DNA of 64,000 nt, taken from the IMG/VR virus record IMGVR_UViG_3300024520_000047, positions 181,875-245,874 of that record; one strand, written 5' to 3'. Shown here piece by piece: positions 17,196-25,819 of this stretch. The translations under genes were made by a program, and so were the position numbers. Positions within the stretch are counted from its first letter, which is position 1, and every line of letters begins with the position of its first letter. The DNA is from a virus. Below the pieces are notes generated by a model. The model was given only the letters and a program-made list of their open reading frames with translations, did not search any database and was not told the DNA's origin.

Positions 17196-18131
17196 ATGAA
17201 AAGAATATTAGTAACTGGAGGTAATGGATTAGTTGGGTCCCAATTCGTGGGTGAAAACTATGCTTATTTCTCATCAAAAGATTGTGATTTAAAAAATACT
17301 GGAGAAACAGAAAATTTATTTAAGGATGGTTGGGACGCTATAATTCATTGTGCCGCTAAAGTAGGTGGATTAGGTGGAAATATGAATTTTAAAGGAGAAT
17401 TTTTTTATGATAATATCATGATAAACACAAATGTTATAGAATCTGCTAGAAAGTTTGGTATTAAAAACTTAGTGGCATTCCTATCTACATGTGTTTTTCC
17501 CAATGATGTGGAGTACCCACTTACCGAAAAAAAGATTCATTTGGGTCCCCCACACTTTTCAAATGATGCATATGCATATGCAAAACGTATGGCAGATGTC
17601 CAAATTAGAGCATATAGAGAACAATATGGATTAAACTATAAATCTGTTATACCAACCAATATTTATGGTCCCAACGATAACTTTGATATAGAAAATGGGC
17701 ATGTTGTACCATCATTAATCCATAAATGTTATATTGCAAAAGAAACAGGAACACCTTTAACAATATGGGGTAGTGGAAAACCATTAAGAGAATTTATATT
17801 TAGTAAAGATATTGCTAAATTAACTGAATGGGTATTAGATAATTATAATGAAGATGAACCAATTATATTATCTACTTCAGAAGAAATATCAATTAAAGAA
17901 GTGGTGGAGATGGTAGTTGAGTTAATGAACTTTAGAGGTAAAATTATATGGGATAAAGATAAGCCTGATGGGCAATTTAGAAAACCTAGCGATAATAGTA
18001 AAATTAAACATTATTTACCAGATTTTAAATTTACTTCATTATATATGGGATTAGCTGAAACTATTTCTCATTTTTTAAATAATTATGATGTCCTTAGAAA
18101 AGGAAACTATACACTTTCAGACCATATATGA
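17196..18131 (+). CDS. fcl: GDP-L-fucose synthase
   Basis: Epimerises and reduces the Gmd product to GDP-L-fucose. GGNGLVGS near the start binds NADPH. HCAAKVGGLGGN, STCVFPN (catalytic Ser and Cys), YAYAKRM (Tyr, Lys), PTNIYGPNDNF and GHVVP (catalytic His) are all in family order. At 311 aa it is complete. Together with gmd it allows the phage to make GDP-fucose from host GDP-mannose, matching the GT10-like gene upstream. Confidence 0.88.
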   Translation: MKRILVTGGNGLVGSQFVGENYAYFSSKDCDLKNTGETENLFKDGWDAIIHCAAKVGGLGGNMNFKGEFFYDNIMINTNVIESARKFGIKNLVAFLSTCVFPNDVEYPLTEKKIHLGPPHFSNDAYAYAKRMADVQIRAYREQYGLNYKSVIPTNIYGPNDNFDIENGHVVPSLIHKCYIAKETGTPLTIWGSGKPLREFIFSKDIAKLTEWVLDNYNEDEPIILSTSEEISIKEVVEMVVELMNFRGKIIWDKDKPDGQFRKPSDNSKIKHYLPDFKFTSLYMGLAETISHFLNNYDVLRKGNYTLSDHI

Positions 18132-18144
18132 TTAAATTAGTTAT

Positions 18145-18723
18145 ATGAGTAAAAAAATCATTTCAATACAGATTGATGGGGTTATTAGAGATACTGTAGA
18201 TAAAATTTTGGAGATATATGAAGCAGAAAATAAAATAACTCTGGAAAGACCCCTACCTTCCTTAGACTTACAAAAAGAATTAAATTTTAATTCCAAAGAA
18301 GAGTTAATAGATTTTATTTATGTGGAATCACCTATGCGGGTATTCGGTTACGCGAAAGAAATAGAAGATGACAGTGTATTATTTTTAAATGAGATATATA
18401 AAAAATTTAGAGATACTTATAAAATTGTTCTTTTTTCTAATGAAGTAGAGAAATCTAAACCCGCAACTCTAATGTTTTTAGCTAGAATAGGTTGTCTTAT
18501 AGACAATGTACAATTTTACCCACTAGAAGATTATAAAACTATATGGACTGAAAGTGATATTATAATTTCAGCTTCAACTGAAATTATAAAAAATAAACCA
18601 AAGGATAAAATTTTTATTAAATATGAAAATTACTACAATGATGATGTAAAATCAGAATTTAATATAAATTCCCTTAAACAATTATTAGAAAATGAATATT
18701 TTGAAAGAAATGAATTCGCTTAA
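18145..18723 (+). CDS. HAD-like protein lacking the nucleophile Asp, 192 aa
   Basis: The sequence follows the HAD layout: IISIQIDGVIRDT at the start (motif I), VLFSNE (motif II), a Lys-containing helix and WTESDIIISAS (motif IV-like). In active HAD enzymes motif I reads DxDGV. Here it is QIDGV, so the nucleophile is Gln9 while Asp11 remains. It may be a regulatory or structural relative, or a mis-assigned family. It lies after fcl in the same operon. Confidence 0.5.
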   Translation: MSKKIISIQIDGVIRDTVDKILEIYEAENKITLERPLPSLDLQKELNFNSKEELIDFIYVESPMRVFGYAKEIEDDSVLFLNEIYKKFRDTYKIVLFSNEVEKSKPATLMFLARIGCLIDNVQFYPLEDYKTIWTESDIIISASTEIIKNKPKDKIFIKYENYYNDDVKSEFNINSLKQLLENEYFERNEFA

Positions 18724-19009
18724 AGATTTCCAACTCGATATCATGGGAATGAAAATGATTATCGATATGGACGAATTAATAACTCAGGTTATACTTGATA
18801 AAAAAGAAATTGATGGTAAACTTGTTGATGATTTCGCTATTAATGCCCCAAAATATGAGATTTTTAGAATACTGTTAGAAGTAATTCTAACTTCTCAAGA
18901 AGAAATGGATAATAAAATGGGATATAAAAGTCTTGATAATTCAGGATTTCCCTTTAAATTAGCATTTAATACCTTAATCGAACATAAAATTTTAAAAGAA
19001 ATTAATTAA
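18692..19009 (+). CDS. Hypothetical protein, 105 aa
   Basis: Unrecognised, mostly helical protein (LITQVILDKKEIDGKLVDDF, FRILLEVILTSQEEMDNKMG). The start overlaps the previous gene by 32 nt; an alternative ATG at 18710, also preceded by A-rich sequence, would shorten it by six residues and cannot be excluded. It precedes a GT-B glycosyltransferase by 2 nt. No membrane segment or signal. Confidence 0.55.
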   Translation: MNILKEMNSLKDFQLDIMGMKMIIDMDELITQVILDKKEIDGKLVDDFAINAPKYEIFRILLEVILTSQEEMDNKMGYKSLDNSGFPFKLAFNTLIEHKILKEIN

Positions 19010-19011
19010 AA

Positions 19012-20103
19012 ATGACAGAACAAACTGAAAATGCGAAAAAAATAGAAGAAGCACTTAATATTGTTAAAAACAAAGAATCTAAAATCTATTTTCTTACACA
19101 AGACACTAAAGGAAGACCAGCCGCGTCTGTAACTTATATTTATGAATTAGTAAGTACACTAAATAATCTGGGATATAATGCTATTATTCTTCATGAAAAA
19201 AATGACTATAAATTAAAGAGTGATGATGAAGGAATGGGCATTGAAGAATGGCTAGGGTCCGAATATACAGAATTACCACACGCTTCAGTGGAAGAAGGAC
19301 AACTCACTGTTGGTCCTTCAGATTTCCTTATAGTTCCAGAATTATTTGCTCATGTTATGGAACAGACAAAAGATATGACATGTACTAAAATAGTTTTATG
19401 TCAAGCTTATGACTATATTTTTGAAATGTTACAACCCGGAATTAATTGGGCACATTATGGTTATCATAAAGCAATAACAACTTCTACTTCCACTAAAGAG
19501 TATATTAATAGTATGTTTCCAAATATTGAAGTGAGTATAATTCCAGTAAGTATCTCAAATAAATTTACACCGATTGAGAAACCTAAACAGCCTCTAATAG
19601 CTATCCACACTAGAGAACCTAGAGATACGATGAAAATTGTAAAAGCTTTTTATGCGAGATTTCCACAATTTAAATGGATTACATTTAGAGATATGAGGGG
19701 GATGACAATAGAACAATTTAGTGAAGCTTTAGAGGATGCGTGTGCGGGTGTATGGGTTGATGACGTTTCTGGTTTTGGAACCTTCCCATTAGAATGTATG
19801 AAGGTAGGAATTCCTGTTATAGGTAAGATACCAAACCTCAGACCTGAATGGTTAAGGGAAGAAAACGGTTTTTGGACGTTTGAACAAAATCAAATGGTGG
19901 ATATTATAAACGCCTTTATTAAAACGTGGTTAGAAGATAGTGTTCCTGAAAAATTATTCACAGAAATGGAAGAAACAATAAAACCATATGATAGTGAAAC
20001 ACAAAAAAAAGAACTTACCACAGTTTTTGGGGGTCTTTTTGGTAGCCTTACCACAGAATTAGAAGGGGCATTAAATAAATTTACAATAAACGAAGAAAAT
20101 TAA
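19012..20103 (+). CDS. GT-B type glycosyltransferase, 363 aa
   Basis: The N-terminal domain has KIYFLTQDTKGRPAASVTYIYELV, a typical GT-B acceptor-side strand-loop-helix. The second domain starts near residue 195 (PLIAIHTREPRDTMKIVKAF) and holds ISGFGTFPLECMKVGIPVIG-like donor-binding residues: here SGFGTFPLECMKVG, where the Glu is the usual GT4 donor contact. Length is normal. Second GT-B enzyme in the operon; acceptor and donor unknown. Confidence 0.7.
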   Translation: MTEQTENAKKIEEALNIVKNKESKIYFLTQDTKGRPAASVTYIYELVSTLNNLGYNAIILHEKNDYKLKSDDEGMGIEEWLGSEYTELPHASVEEGQLTVGPSDFLIVPELFAHVMEQTKDMTCTKIVLCQAYDYIFEMLQPGINWAHYGYHKAITTSTSTKEYINSMFPNIEVSIIPVSISNKFTPIEKPKQPLIAIHTREPRDTMKIVKAFYARFPQFKWITFRDMRGMTIEQFSEALEDACAGVWVDDVSGFGTFPLECMKVGIPVIGKIPNLRPEWLREENGFWTFEQNQMVDIINAFIKTWLEDSVPEKLFTEMEETIKPYDSETQKKELTTVFGGLFGSLTTELEGALNKFTINEEN

Positions 20104-20104
20104 T

Positions 20105-20905
20105 ATGAAAGACATTACAATTTTAATACCAGTACACACTATTAATGATAAATTAGATGAATACTTTACCAACGCTATTACAAGCATTAAAACACAAAAA
20201 AGTATACCGTCAAATATTTTAATAGTTAGCTCAACAGACAATAAATTAACAACTTACCTAGACTCTTTTGACTTTGGGGATTTAAATGTAGAAATTATAA
20301 AAAATGAAGGAGATACTACATTTATGGGCCAAGTAAACTACGGAGTTAATAAAATACAAACAAAATGGTTTTCCATACTAGAATATGATGATGAATATTC
20401 AAATATATGGTTTTCTAATGTGGAAAAGCATTACGACTATTATAATGATGTGGATGTATTTTTACCCTTAGTGGTAGATGTTACGGAAGATGGTCAATTT
20501 GTTAGTTTTACAAATGAAGCTGTATGGGCTATGAATTTCAGTGACAAAATGGGTTATTTAGATAATGCATGTTTGTTAAGATACCCTAATTTCCAAACTA
20601 GTGGTATGGTTATAAATAAAGAAAAATTTGAGGATATTGGTGGGTTTAAACCATCTGTAAAATTAACTTTTGTTTATGAATTTTTATTACGTGCAACATA
20701 TAACGACCTTAAGGTTTTCACTATCCCAAAAGTAGGTTACAAACATACAAACATGCGAGAAGGCTCTTTATTTTGGGATTATCGATATACTGAAGGTACC
20801 AATAAAATAGAACCCCAAGAAGCGTCTTTTTGGATTGAAACGGCAAAAAAAGAATATTTTTTCACTACTGATAGAGGTATAACGTACACCCCAGAAGTAG
20901 TTTAA
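20105..20905 (+). CDS. GT2 family glycosyltransferase, 266 aa
   Basis: DITILIPVHTINDKLDEYF opens a classical GT2 nucleotide-binding domain. IKTQKSIPSNILIVSST, NYGVNKIQTKWFSILEYDDEY (the DxD-type metal site) and GMVINKEKFEDIGGF follow. The GGF element, a conserved acceptor-side turn, is in place. It is 1 nt downstream of the preceding GT-B enzyme and ends right at the start of the sigma-like gene. Confidence 0.75.
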   Translation: MKDITILIPVHTINDKLDEYFTNAITSIKTQKSIPSNILIVSSTDNKLTTYLDSFDFGDLNVEIIKNEGDTTFMGQVNYGVNKIQTKWFSILEYDDEYSNIWFSNVEKHYDYYNDVDVFLPLVVDVTEDGQFVSFTNEAVWAMNFSDKMGYLDNACLLRYPNFQTSGMVINKEKFEDIGGFKPSVKLTFVYEFLLRATYNDLKVFTIPKVGYKHTNMREGSLFWDYRYTEGTNKIEPQEASFWIETAKKEYFFTTDRGITYTPEVV

Positions 20906-20906
20906 T

Positions 20907-21605
20907 GTGCCTAGACCTAAAAAAAATAAGATGTATTTTGGGGAACCCCAAGAACAGGCAGTACGTATGTTTTTAACTGCTCATACTTTTACTGAAAGAA
21001 ATAAAATTTATGTAGAGTATTTAAAGGACCCATTAAATAAAATGATAGATAGTATCATTAGAAGATACAAACTATATAGAAAAAATGAGGATTTTAGAGA
21101 TATCCACGCTGATGTCCTTTCATTTTTAATGACCAAAGCAGAAAAATTTAAACCAGAAAAAAATAAAAAAGCTTATTCATATTTTGGTACTATTTGTAAA
21201 AATTATTTAATGGGTCAAATAATAAAAGACCAAAAACTTCAAAATAGACATATTTCATATGAGGGGGTGTCCACTTTTTTGGAAAAAAGAGAAGACCTTA
21301 TTTATTATATGAATCAAGAACCGGCGGACCATAATAAAATTTTTGTTTCCCTGATTGATAAGATTGAATCTTTTATGTCAGAAACACTTTTAAATGAAAA
21401 TGAAATAAAAGTAGGAAGTGCTTTGATTGAAGTTTTCACAAATTATGATGAAATATTTATTCATGGTGATGGAAATAAATTTAATAAAAATTTAGTTCTA
21501 CTTAATTTAAGAGAGATGACAAATTTATCTACAAAAGAAATTAGAAATTCTCTTAAAAAATATAAAATGATATATAAGATTATATCTGAAGAACAATTAG
21601 ATTAA
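20907..21605 (+). CDS. gp55: T4 gp55-like late sigma factor
   Basis: Probably directs host RNA polymerase to late promoters. The middle part (SIIRRYKLYRKNEDFRDIHAD, then FKPEKNKKAYSYFGTICKNY and LMGQIIKDQK) follows the sigma region-2-like layout of T4 gp55, where a helix pair is followed by a conserved aromatic xAYxY segment and a basic helix. The start is a GTG. It is supported by the N-terminal PRPKK also found in the next gene; no ATG is available in frame nearby. Last gene of the operon and directly before the structural block. Confidence 0.65.
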   Translation: MPRPKKNKMYFGEPQEQAVRMFLTAHTFTERNKIYVEYLKDPLNKMIDSIIRRYKLYRKNEDFRDIHADVLSFLMTKAEKFKPEKNKKAYSYFGTICKNYLMGQIIKDQKLQNRHISYEGVSTFLEKREDLIYYMNQEPADHNKIFVSLIDKIESFMSETLLNENEIKVGSALIEVFTNYDEIFIHGDGNKFNKNLVLLNLREMTNLSTKEIRNSLKKYKMIYKIISEEQLD

Positions 21606-21622
21606 TAATCTTTAGCTACAGG

Positions 21623-21630
21623 TATTTATG
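21623..21630 (+). promoter_or_regulatory. Late-promoter-like TATTTATG motif
   Basis: TATTTATG with 19 nt to the ATG at 21650. First such motif of the plus-strand structural run, directly downstream of the sigma-like gene. Confidence 0.4.
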
Positions 21631-21649
21631 GCTATAAAACTATGTAAAA

Positions 21650-22018
21650 ATGCCTAGACCGAAAAAAAAACAAATTACCCTCCAAAAAGAAAGTGTACTT
21701 GCGTTAATGCAAGAAATTTACAATGAATGTATAGAACAACGTAATACCGCTATTAGAATCCAAAATAAAATGTTAGGGTTTATGCATGGTCCAGAAGATT
21801 TACAACTTTTAGGACCTGTTATAAAAGAACAACAAAAAATTATAGATTCTACAATAGAAAAAAAAATCCAACTAACTAAAATTCAAAGTGCTTTAGCACA
21901 AAAACAACTAGGTGGTGAACTTGAACTCGGCACACTTAGTACTATAGACCGAGAAACAATACAAAATCTTATGTCTAAAGATGATGATAACACCACCCCC
22001 AATGAGTATAAAATTTAA
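21650..22018 (+). CDS. Hypothetical coiled-coil protein, 122 aa
   Basis: Unrecognised. The N terminus PRPKKKQ is nearly the same as in the sigma-like gene upstream. The rest is mostly long helices (VLALMQEIYNECIEQRN, VIKEQQKIIDSTIEKKIQLTKIQ), likely a coiled coil, with an acidic C-terminal tail. It overlaps the next gene by 1 nt (TAATG). A structural or assembly role is inferred from the neighbouring late genes. Confidence 0.6.
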   Translation: MPRPKKKQITLQKESVLALMQEIYNECIEQRNTAIRIQNKMLGFMHGPEDLQLLGPVIKEQQKIIDSTIEKKIQLTKIQSALAQKQLGGELELGTLSTIDRETIQNLMSKDDDNTTPNEYKI

Positions 22019-23937
22019 TGGCTGTAGATGTTGAAAATAGTAAAACTGAAGGGTTAAAAAAGCTTCAAAATTTAAAAAGTACTAATGATGCTATTGATTC
22101 TCTAAATAAATTAGATGGACTCAACACATTAATGAGTTCTATTGATTCCACCAAAACAGAAGACTCCAACATGCTAGACTATTTCTTGGATTTACTTCAA
22201 ATTGTGGGGGGTCCAGATGTTGTAAAAAAATTAAGAAGTAAAACAGCTAAAGTTACTGATTCATTAGCAGAAGAATGTAAAGAAATTATATTTGAGGAAT
22301 TAATACAATTTATTAATTGTAATTTAGATTTTGTTATACCATCAGCGGATGGCATAATTAATTCAAATGTAACTACAGATGCTAATTTAATGACATTAAA
22401 GGTCAAAAGTTTAGACCCATTTTCAATGTTAAAAACAAATCCTACTAGTACTGTTGGGAAGGCTCTTTATGAAAAATTACAACCAGCCGTAGGTCAATTA
22501 CCATATTCTACAAATCAAGAATTATTTAATAGACTGCAAAACCCATTTTTACCACAAGATTATTTTGGTGCGTCTGGAGAAAGACTATTCACTATAGAGT
22601 TCGATGGGAATGACTCATATAATGTAAGACCTGTAGGGTTAGACAATACATTTGACGATAACTATATTACCACAAGTAATGATAGAAAAATAACTACCTT
22701 TTTAAGAGATTATTTTGATTCTATCAAAATATTTGAGGGACAAAATTTTTTAGCTAACTTATTAAATGCTTTATCTGGATTTTTAGATGTCCAAGTAGAT
22801 TTAAGTGGTGAAGAAGTGGAGTTAAATGGAAAATTTGGGGAAACTATAAAAAAAATATTAGGGTTATGTGGTGATGATGGTGACGGTTCTTCTGGTGCAC
22901 CAATAACCGCGTCGGGAATTGGTCATTTATCAGAAGATGGTATTTCATTAGAACCAGATAGTCCTTTCTGGGATTTTGGTCCACAAGAATTAAGAAATTT
23001 AGAAGAAGAAACAAATTTAAAATTAAAAGGTTTAATTAAATTTATTACATGTGATGACATTGAGGGTGAAATAAACATAGATGGATTAAATGGTCAAATA
23101 CTTTCAATAATAAATGAAAATAATGGTGTGGTAGAAGGTGTTAAAATAAATAACGCTATTGAAAATGTTATTAATGGTATGGGTACCGATGAAAATGATT
23201 TAGGGTTCAAATTACCTCAACTACAGGTCGAATTCGATTTAAACATTTTAAAAAAATTACCACAAATACTAGTAAGTCTCATCTTAACACCAAAAATCTT
23301 ACTGGGTATTGGAATTGCTTTAAAAGCTGTTGGTGAATTTTTCGAAACCAATGATATTATGGAATTAGTTAAGAAATTCTCTCGCCTCATAGTAAAAATA
23401 GTAAAAAGAATATTCAAACTTATAATTGAACTTATCTGGGAAGAAATTAAAAAGATGATAATACAATTAGTTCAAAAAATATTAGCAGAGGTTATAAATG
23501 AAAAACAAGCAAAACAATTAGCTATTATTTCTTCACTTATTCAAACACTATTAGCTGCTACTGATATCATAGATAATTTAAATAATTGTAGAAGTATTTT
23601 AGATACACTATTAAAATACTTAAAAATTCCACCAATACCTAGTGTAGATGTACCCAAAAATTTATTATTCGCATCTGCTTCTAGACCAGGTTTTAGTGAT
23701 GTTAGGGCATTCCAAAATGTATTAGAGAATTTACAAACAGCAGGCATAAATACAGAACCCCACGCTGACGGGTCAACTAATCAAACAGTAGTAATGTTAT
23801 ATAATGCCATAAAGGGAGTAGAAAAAGAAAGAACTGAAAATTCTGTAGTTAAAGTAGCTACATATGCTCAAAATGTACAAACTTCTGGGGGACCCGGTGT
23901 AACAGAAACTGGAACAGGTACAGGTGTAATTGTTTAA
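22018..23937 (+). CDS. Virion-associated hypothetical protein, 639 aa
   Basis: No known domain recognised. Residues 410-500 form a long amphipathic to hydrophobic stretch (LPQILVSLILTPKILLGIGIAL, then IVKIVKRIFKLIIELIWEEI) with at least one possible membrane-active helix. The C-terminal end is Gly/Thr-rich (GGPGVTETGTGTG). Size, hydrophobic helices and position between a late sigma gene and a baseplate-like gene fit a tail, baseplate or injected protein. This is inference from context. Confidence 0.6.
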   Translation: MAVDVENSKTEGLKKLQNLKSTNDAIDSLNKLDGLNTLMSSIDSTKTEDSNMLDYFLDLLQIVGGPDVVKKLRSKTAKVTDSLAEECKEIIFEELIQFINCNLDFVIPSADGIINSNVTTDANLMTLKVKSLDPFSMLKTNPTSTVGKALYEKLQPAVGQLPYSTNQELFNRLQNPFLPQDYFGASGERLFTIEFDGNDSYNVRPVGLDNTFDDNYITTSNDRKITTFLRDYFDSIKIFEGQNFLANLLNALSGFLDVQVDLSGEEVELNGKFGETIKKILGLCGDDGDGSSGAPITASGIGHLSEDGISLEPDSPFWDFGPQELRNLEEETNLKLKGLIKFITCDDIEGEINIDGLNGQILSIINENNGVVEGVKINNAIENVINGMGTDENDLGFKLPQLQVEFDLNILKKLPQILVSLILTPKILLGIGIALKAVGEFFETNDIMELVKKFSRLIVKIVKRIFKLIIELIWEEIKKMIIQLVQKILAEVINEKQAKQLAIISSLIQTLLAATDIIDNLNNCRSILDTLLKYLKIPPIPSVDVPKNLLFASASRPGFSDVRAFQNVLENLQTAGINTEPHADGSTNQTVVMLYNAIKGVEKERTENSVVKVATYAQNVQTSGGPGVTETGTGTGVIV

Positions 23938-23939
23938 AG

Positions 23940-24131
23940 ATGGATTTAAAAGAAACAATAGAAAATTATAAAAAAGCGTCAAATCAAGATTTGTATAATG
24001 TATTAGCTTTTCTTAAAGAGCGCTTTGAAAGTGACAAAAAACGTGTGGTCGAAATAACACATCAAATAGATGCTATAGAAAAAGACTATAATAAATTATA
24101 TGCGGAGTATAAAAAAAGATTAAATGGCTAA
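23940..24131 (+). CDS. Small coiled-coil protein, 63 aa
   Basis: Almost entirely helical and charged (YKKASNQDLYNVLAFLKERF, KRVVEITHQIDAIEKDY), consistent with a short coiled coil. It starts 2 nt after the upstream stop and overlaps the next gene by 8 nt, so its reading frame is well supported by packing. It may be a small chaperone or linker for the adjacent structural proteins; no family is recognised. Confidence 0.55.
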   Translation: MDLKETIENYKKASNQDLYNVLAFLKERFESDKKRVVEITHQIDAIEKDYNKLYAEYKKRLNG

Positions 24132-25794
24132 TAAGGTTATATATTTTGGTGTTTGTGTGGATAATCAAGACCCAGCATTATCTGGAAGAATTCGTGCTGT
24201 ATTAGATTCTAACTGGGAAGGAAAAACACCAAAAGATTATGATGCCGACCAATTAGAGGCATTACTCTCTACAGAAGCGGGTAATCCTGATTTAATTAAA
24301 AAATATGGGTCTGGAGAGAGTGGTGTACAAAAACTTAAATGGTCTGAAAATGACCCACATTTGTGTTCTCCTTTTCTTCCTGCTTTTATTAATATAATTC
24401 CACAAACAAATGAAAATGTTAAAATAATTCTATATGACCCAGATAATCCTACACAAAATAAGGAATATGTCGGTCCTAGTATTTCTAGTCCTAGTAACTA
24501 CCCATACCAACAATTTGCAGGGGGCAGACAAGGAACATCTAAAGGAAATAGGGTAAAACGAGACCAAAATATAACAGATTCAGATATATCTACAAATACA
24601 TTTGCTTATCCCGATAAAATAGCTTTAGATGGAAGAAATAATTCCGATTTAATATTTGGTGATTCTGAAGTATTATTACGTGCAGGAAAATTTATCTCAA
24701 ATCCCAAAACCCCAGAATTTCCAGTATTTAACCCACAAATGTCTACACTACAAATAACTAACTATCCCAGTAAACTTACTTTAGAAGAAAAAGAAATAAC
24801 TAAAGAAATCGTCGAAGAAGTGGATATAAAATATTTGGTGGAATATGAAATATTTAATTTAGAGTCAGAAACTACATTTGATGGGAAAATCACACTATAT
24901 GAAATTTTAAGTAACCCACCATTAGTTTCATTACCTACTAGTGTTGGGGTAGGACTAACTACAGAAATTTATAATACCAAAGCACGGGTTACACTAAATT
25001 TCCAATCCCAATTTGTAAGTGGTGCTACCTACCTTATAGATAATTTTTTAAATGAGGTTGATGGGAGAGATAACACATCATTAAAAACTGGACCATTTGA
25101 GGGTATTAATTGGACAAAGAGTGCCGGTGATGGTGACGACATAATTAATATTGGTACATCAGCATCCAGTGACGAAGCTCTTAATCTATACCCCTTTTAT
25201 TTTAGACCCTCACTTGAATTTCAAAAAGAATTAGATGTGGTAAACCCTAACGATAGTGGTGTTGTACAGGAAAGGAAAAAATTAAATGCACAACAATTTA
25301 CAAAAGATATTAGATTAATAGGTGTGAATGGAGACAAACACTATGGTTTAAAAATATCCAGAGACCAGTCTACTAATGAGATAAAAAAGGAGACTACTAA
25401 AATCGATGAAGCGAAATTGGATGAGACCACAAGAGAAGGGATTATAAATGCTATTAGTAATAAAATTTTATTATACTCTCATGATAGTAGTATTGCCGAT
25501 AAAGAAAAAAGAAACCCATTAGTAGAAAACACTAATAACGCTCCAAGTGGTGACAATATGGGTGTGGACCAAAAAACTCAGATAACCCTCAATGATAAAG
25601 AAATGGAACCTGTGGTAAGAGGTGACCAATTAGTTAAAGTTTTAACTATGATAGTGGACTATCTGGGAAAACATGAACATGGTTTACCAGGAACAGCACC
25701 ATTTAATGAAACTAAATCTGGACCAACACTAAAAGAAGTGGAAAAAATATTACAAGATAAGAATTTTCTTAATCAGAATATAAGAATCAACTAG
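24124..25794 (+). CDS. Baseplate hub or spike-like protein with gp5-type OB domain, 556 aa
   Basis: The N terminus (VIYFGVCVDNQDPALSGRIRAVL, later LCSPFLPAFINIIPQTNENVKIILY) resembles the OB-fold of T4 gp5, the central spike-lysozyme hub, in which a strand with SGRIR is followed by a ring of beta strands. No lysozyme domain is seen. The C-terminal 70 residues (EPVVRGDQLVKVLTMIVDYLGKHEHG) resemble the end of many phage structural proteins that stack on the baseplate. Assigned by pattern only. It overlaps the small coiled-coil gene by 8 nt. Confidence 0.5.
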   Translation: MANKVIYFGVCVDNQDPALSGRIRAVLDSNWEGKTPKDYDADQLEALLSTEAGNPDLIKKYGSGESGVQKLKWSENDPHLCSPFLPAFINIIPQTNENVKIILYDPDNPTQNKEYVGPSISSPSNYPYQQFAGGRQGTSKGNRVKRDQNITDSDISTNTFAYPDKIALDGRNNSDLIFGDSEVLLRAGKFISNPKTPEFPVFNPQMSTLQITNYPSKLTLEEKEITKEIVEEVDIKYLVEYEIFNLESETTFDGKITLYEILSNPPLVSLPTSVGVGLTTEIYNTKARVTLNFQSQFVSGATYLIDNFLNEVDGRDNTSLKTGPFEGINWTKSAGDGDDIINIGTSASSDEALNLYPFYFRPSLEFQKELDVVNPNDSGVVQERKKLNAQQFTKDIRLIGVNGDKHYGLKISRDQSTNEIKKETTKIDEAKLDETTREGIINAISNKILLYSHDSSIADKEKRNPLVENTNNAPSGDNMGVDQKTQITLNDKEMEPVVRGDQLVKVLTMIVDYLGKHEHGLPGTAPFNETKSGPTLKEVEKILQDKNFLNQNIRIN

Positions 25795-25795
25795 A

Positions 25796-25803
25796 TATTT
25801 ATA
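25796..25803 (+). promoter_or_regulatory. Late-promoter-like TATTTATA motif
   Basis: TATTTATA with 16 nt to the ATG at 25820. It overlaps the end of the intergenic gap after the baseplate-like gene. Confidence 0.45.
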
Positions 25804-25819
25804 ATTAAAGAAAAAAGTA

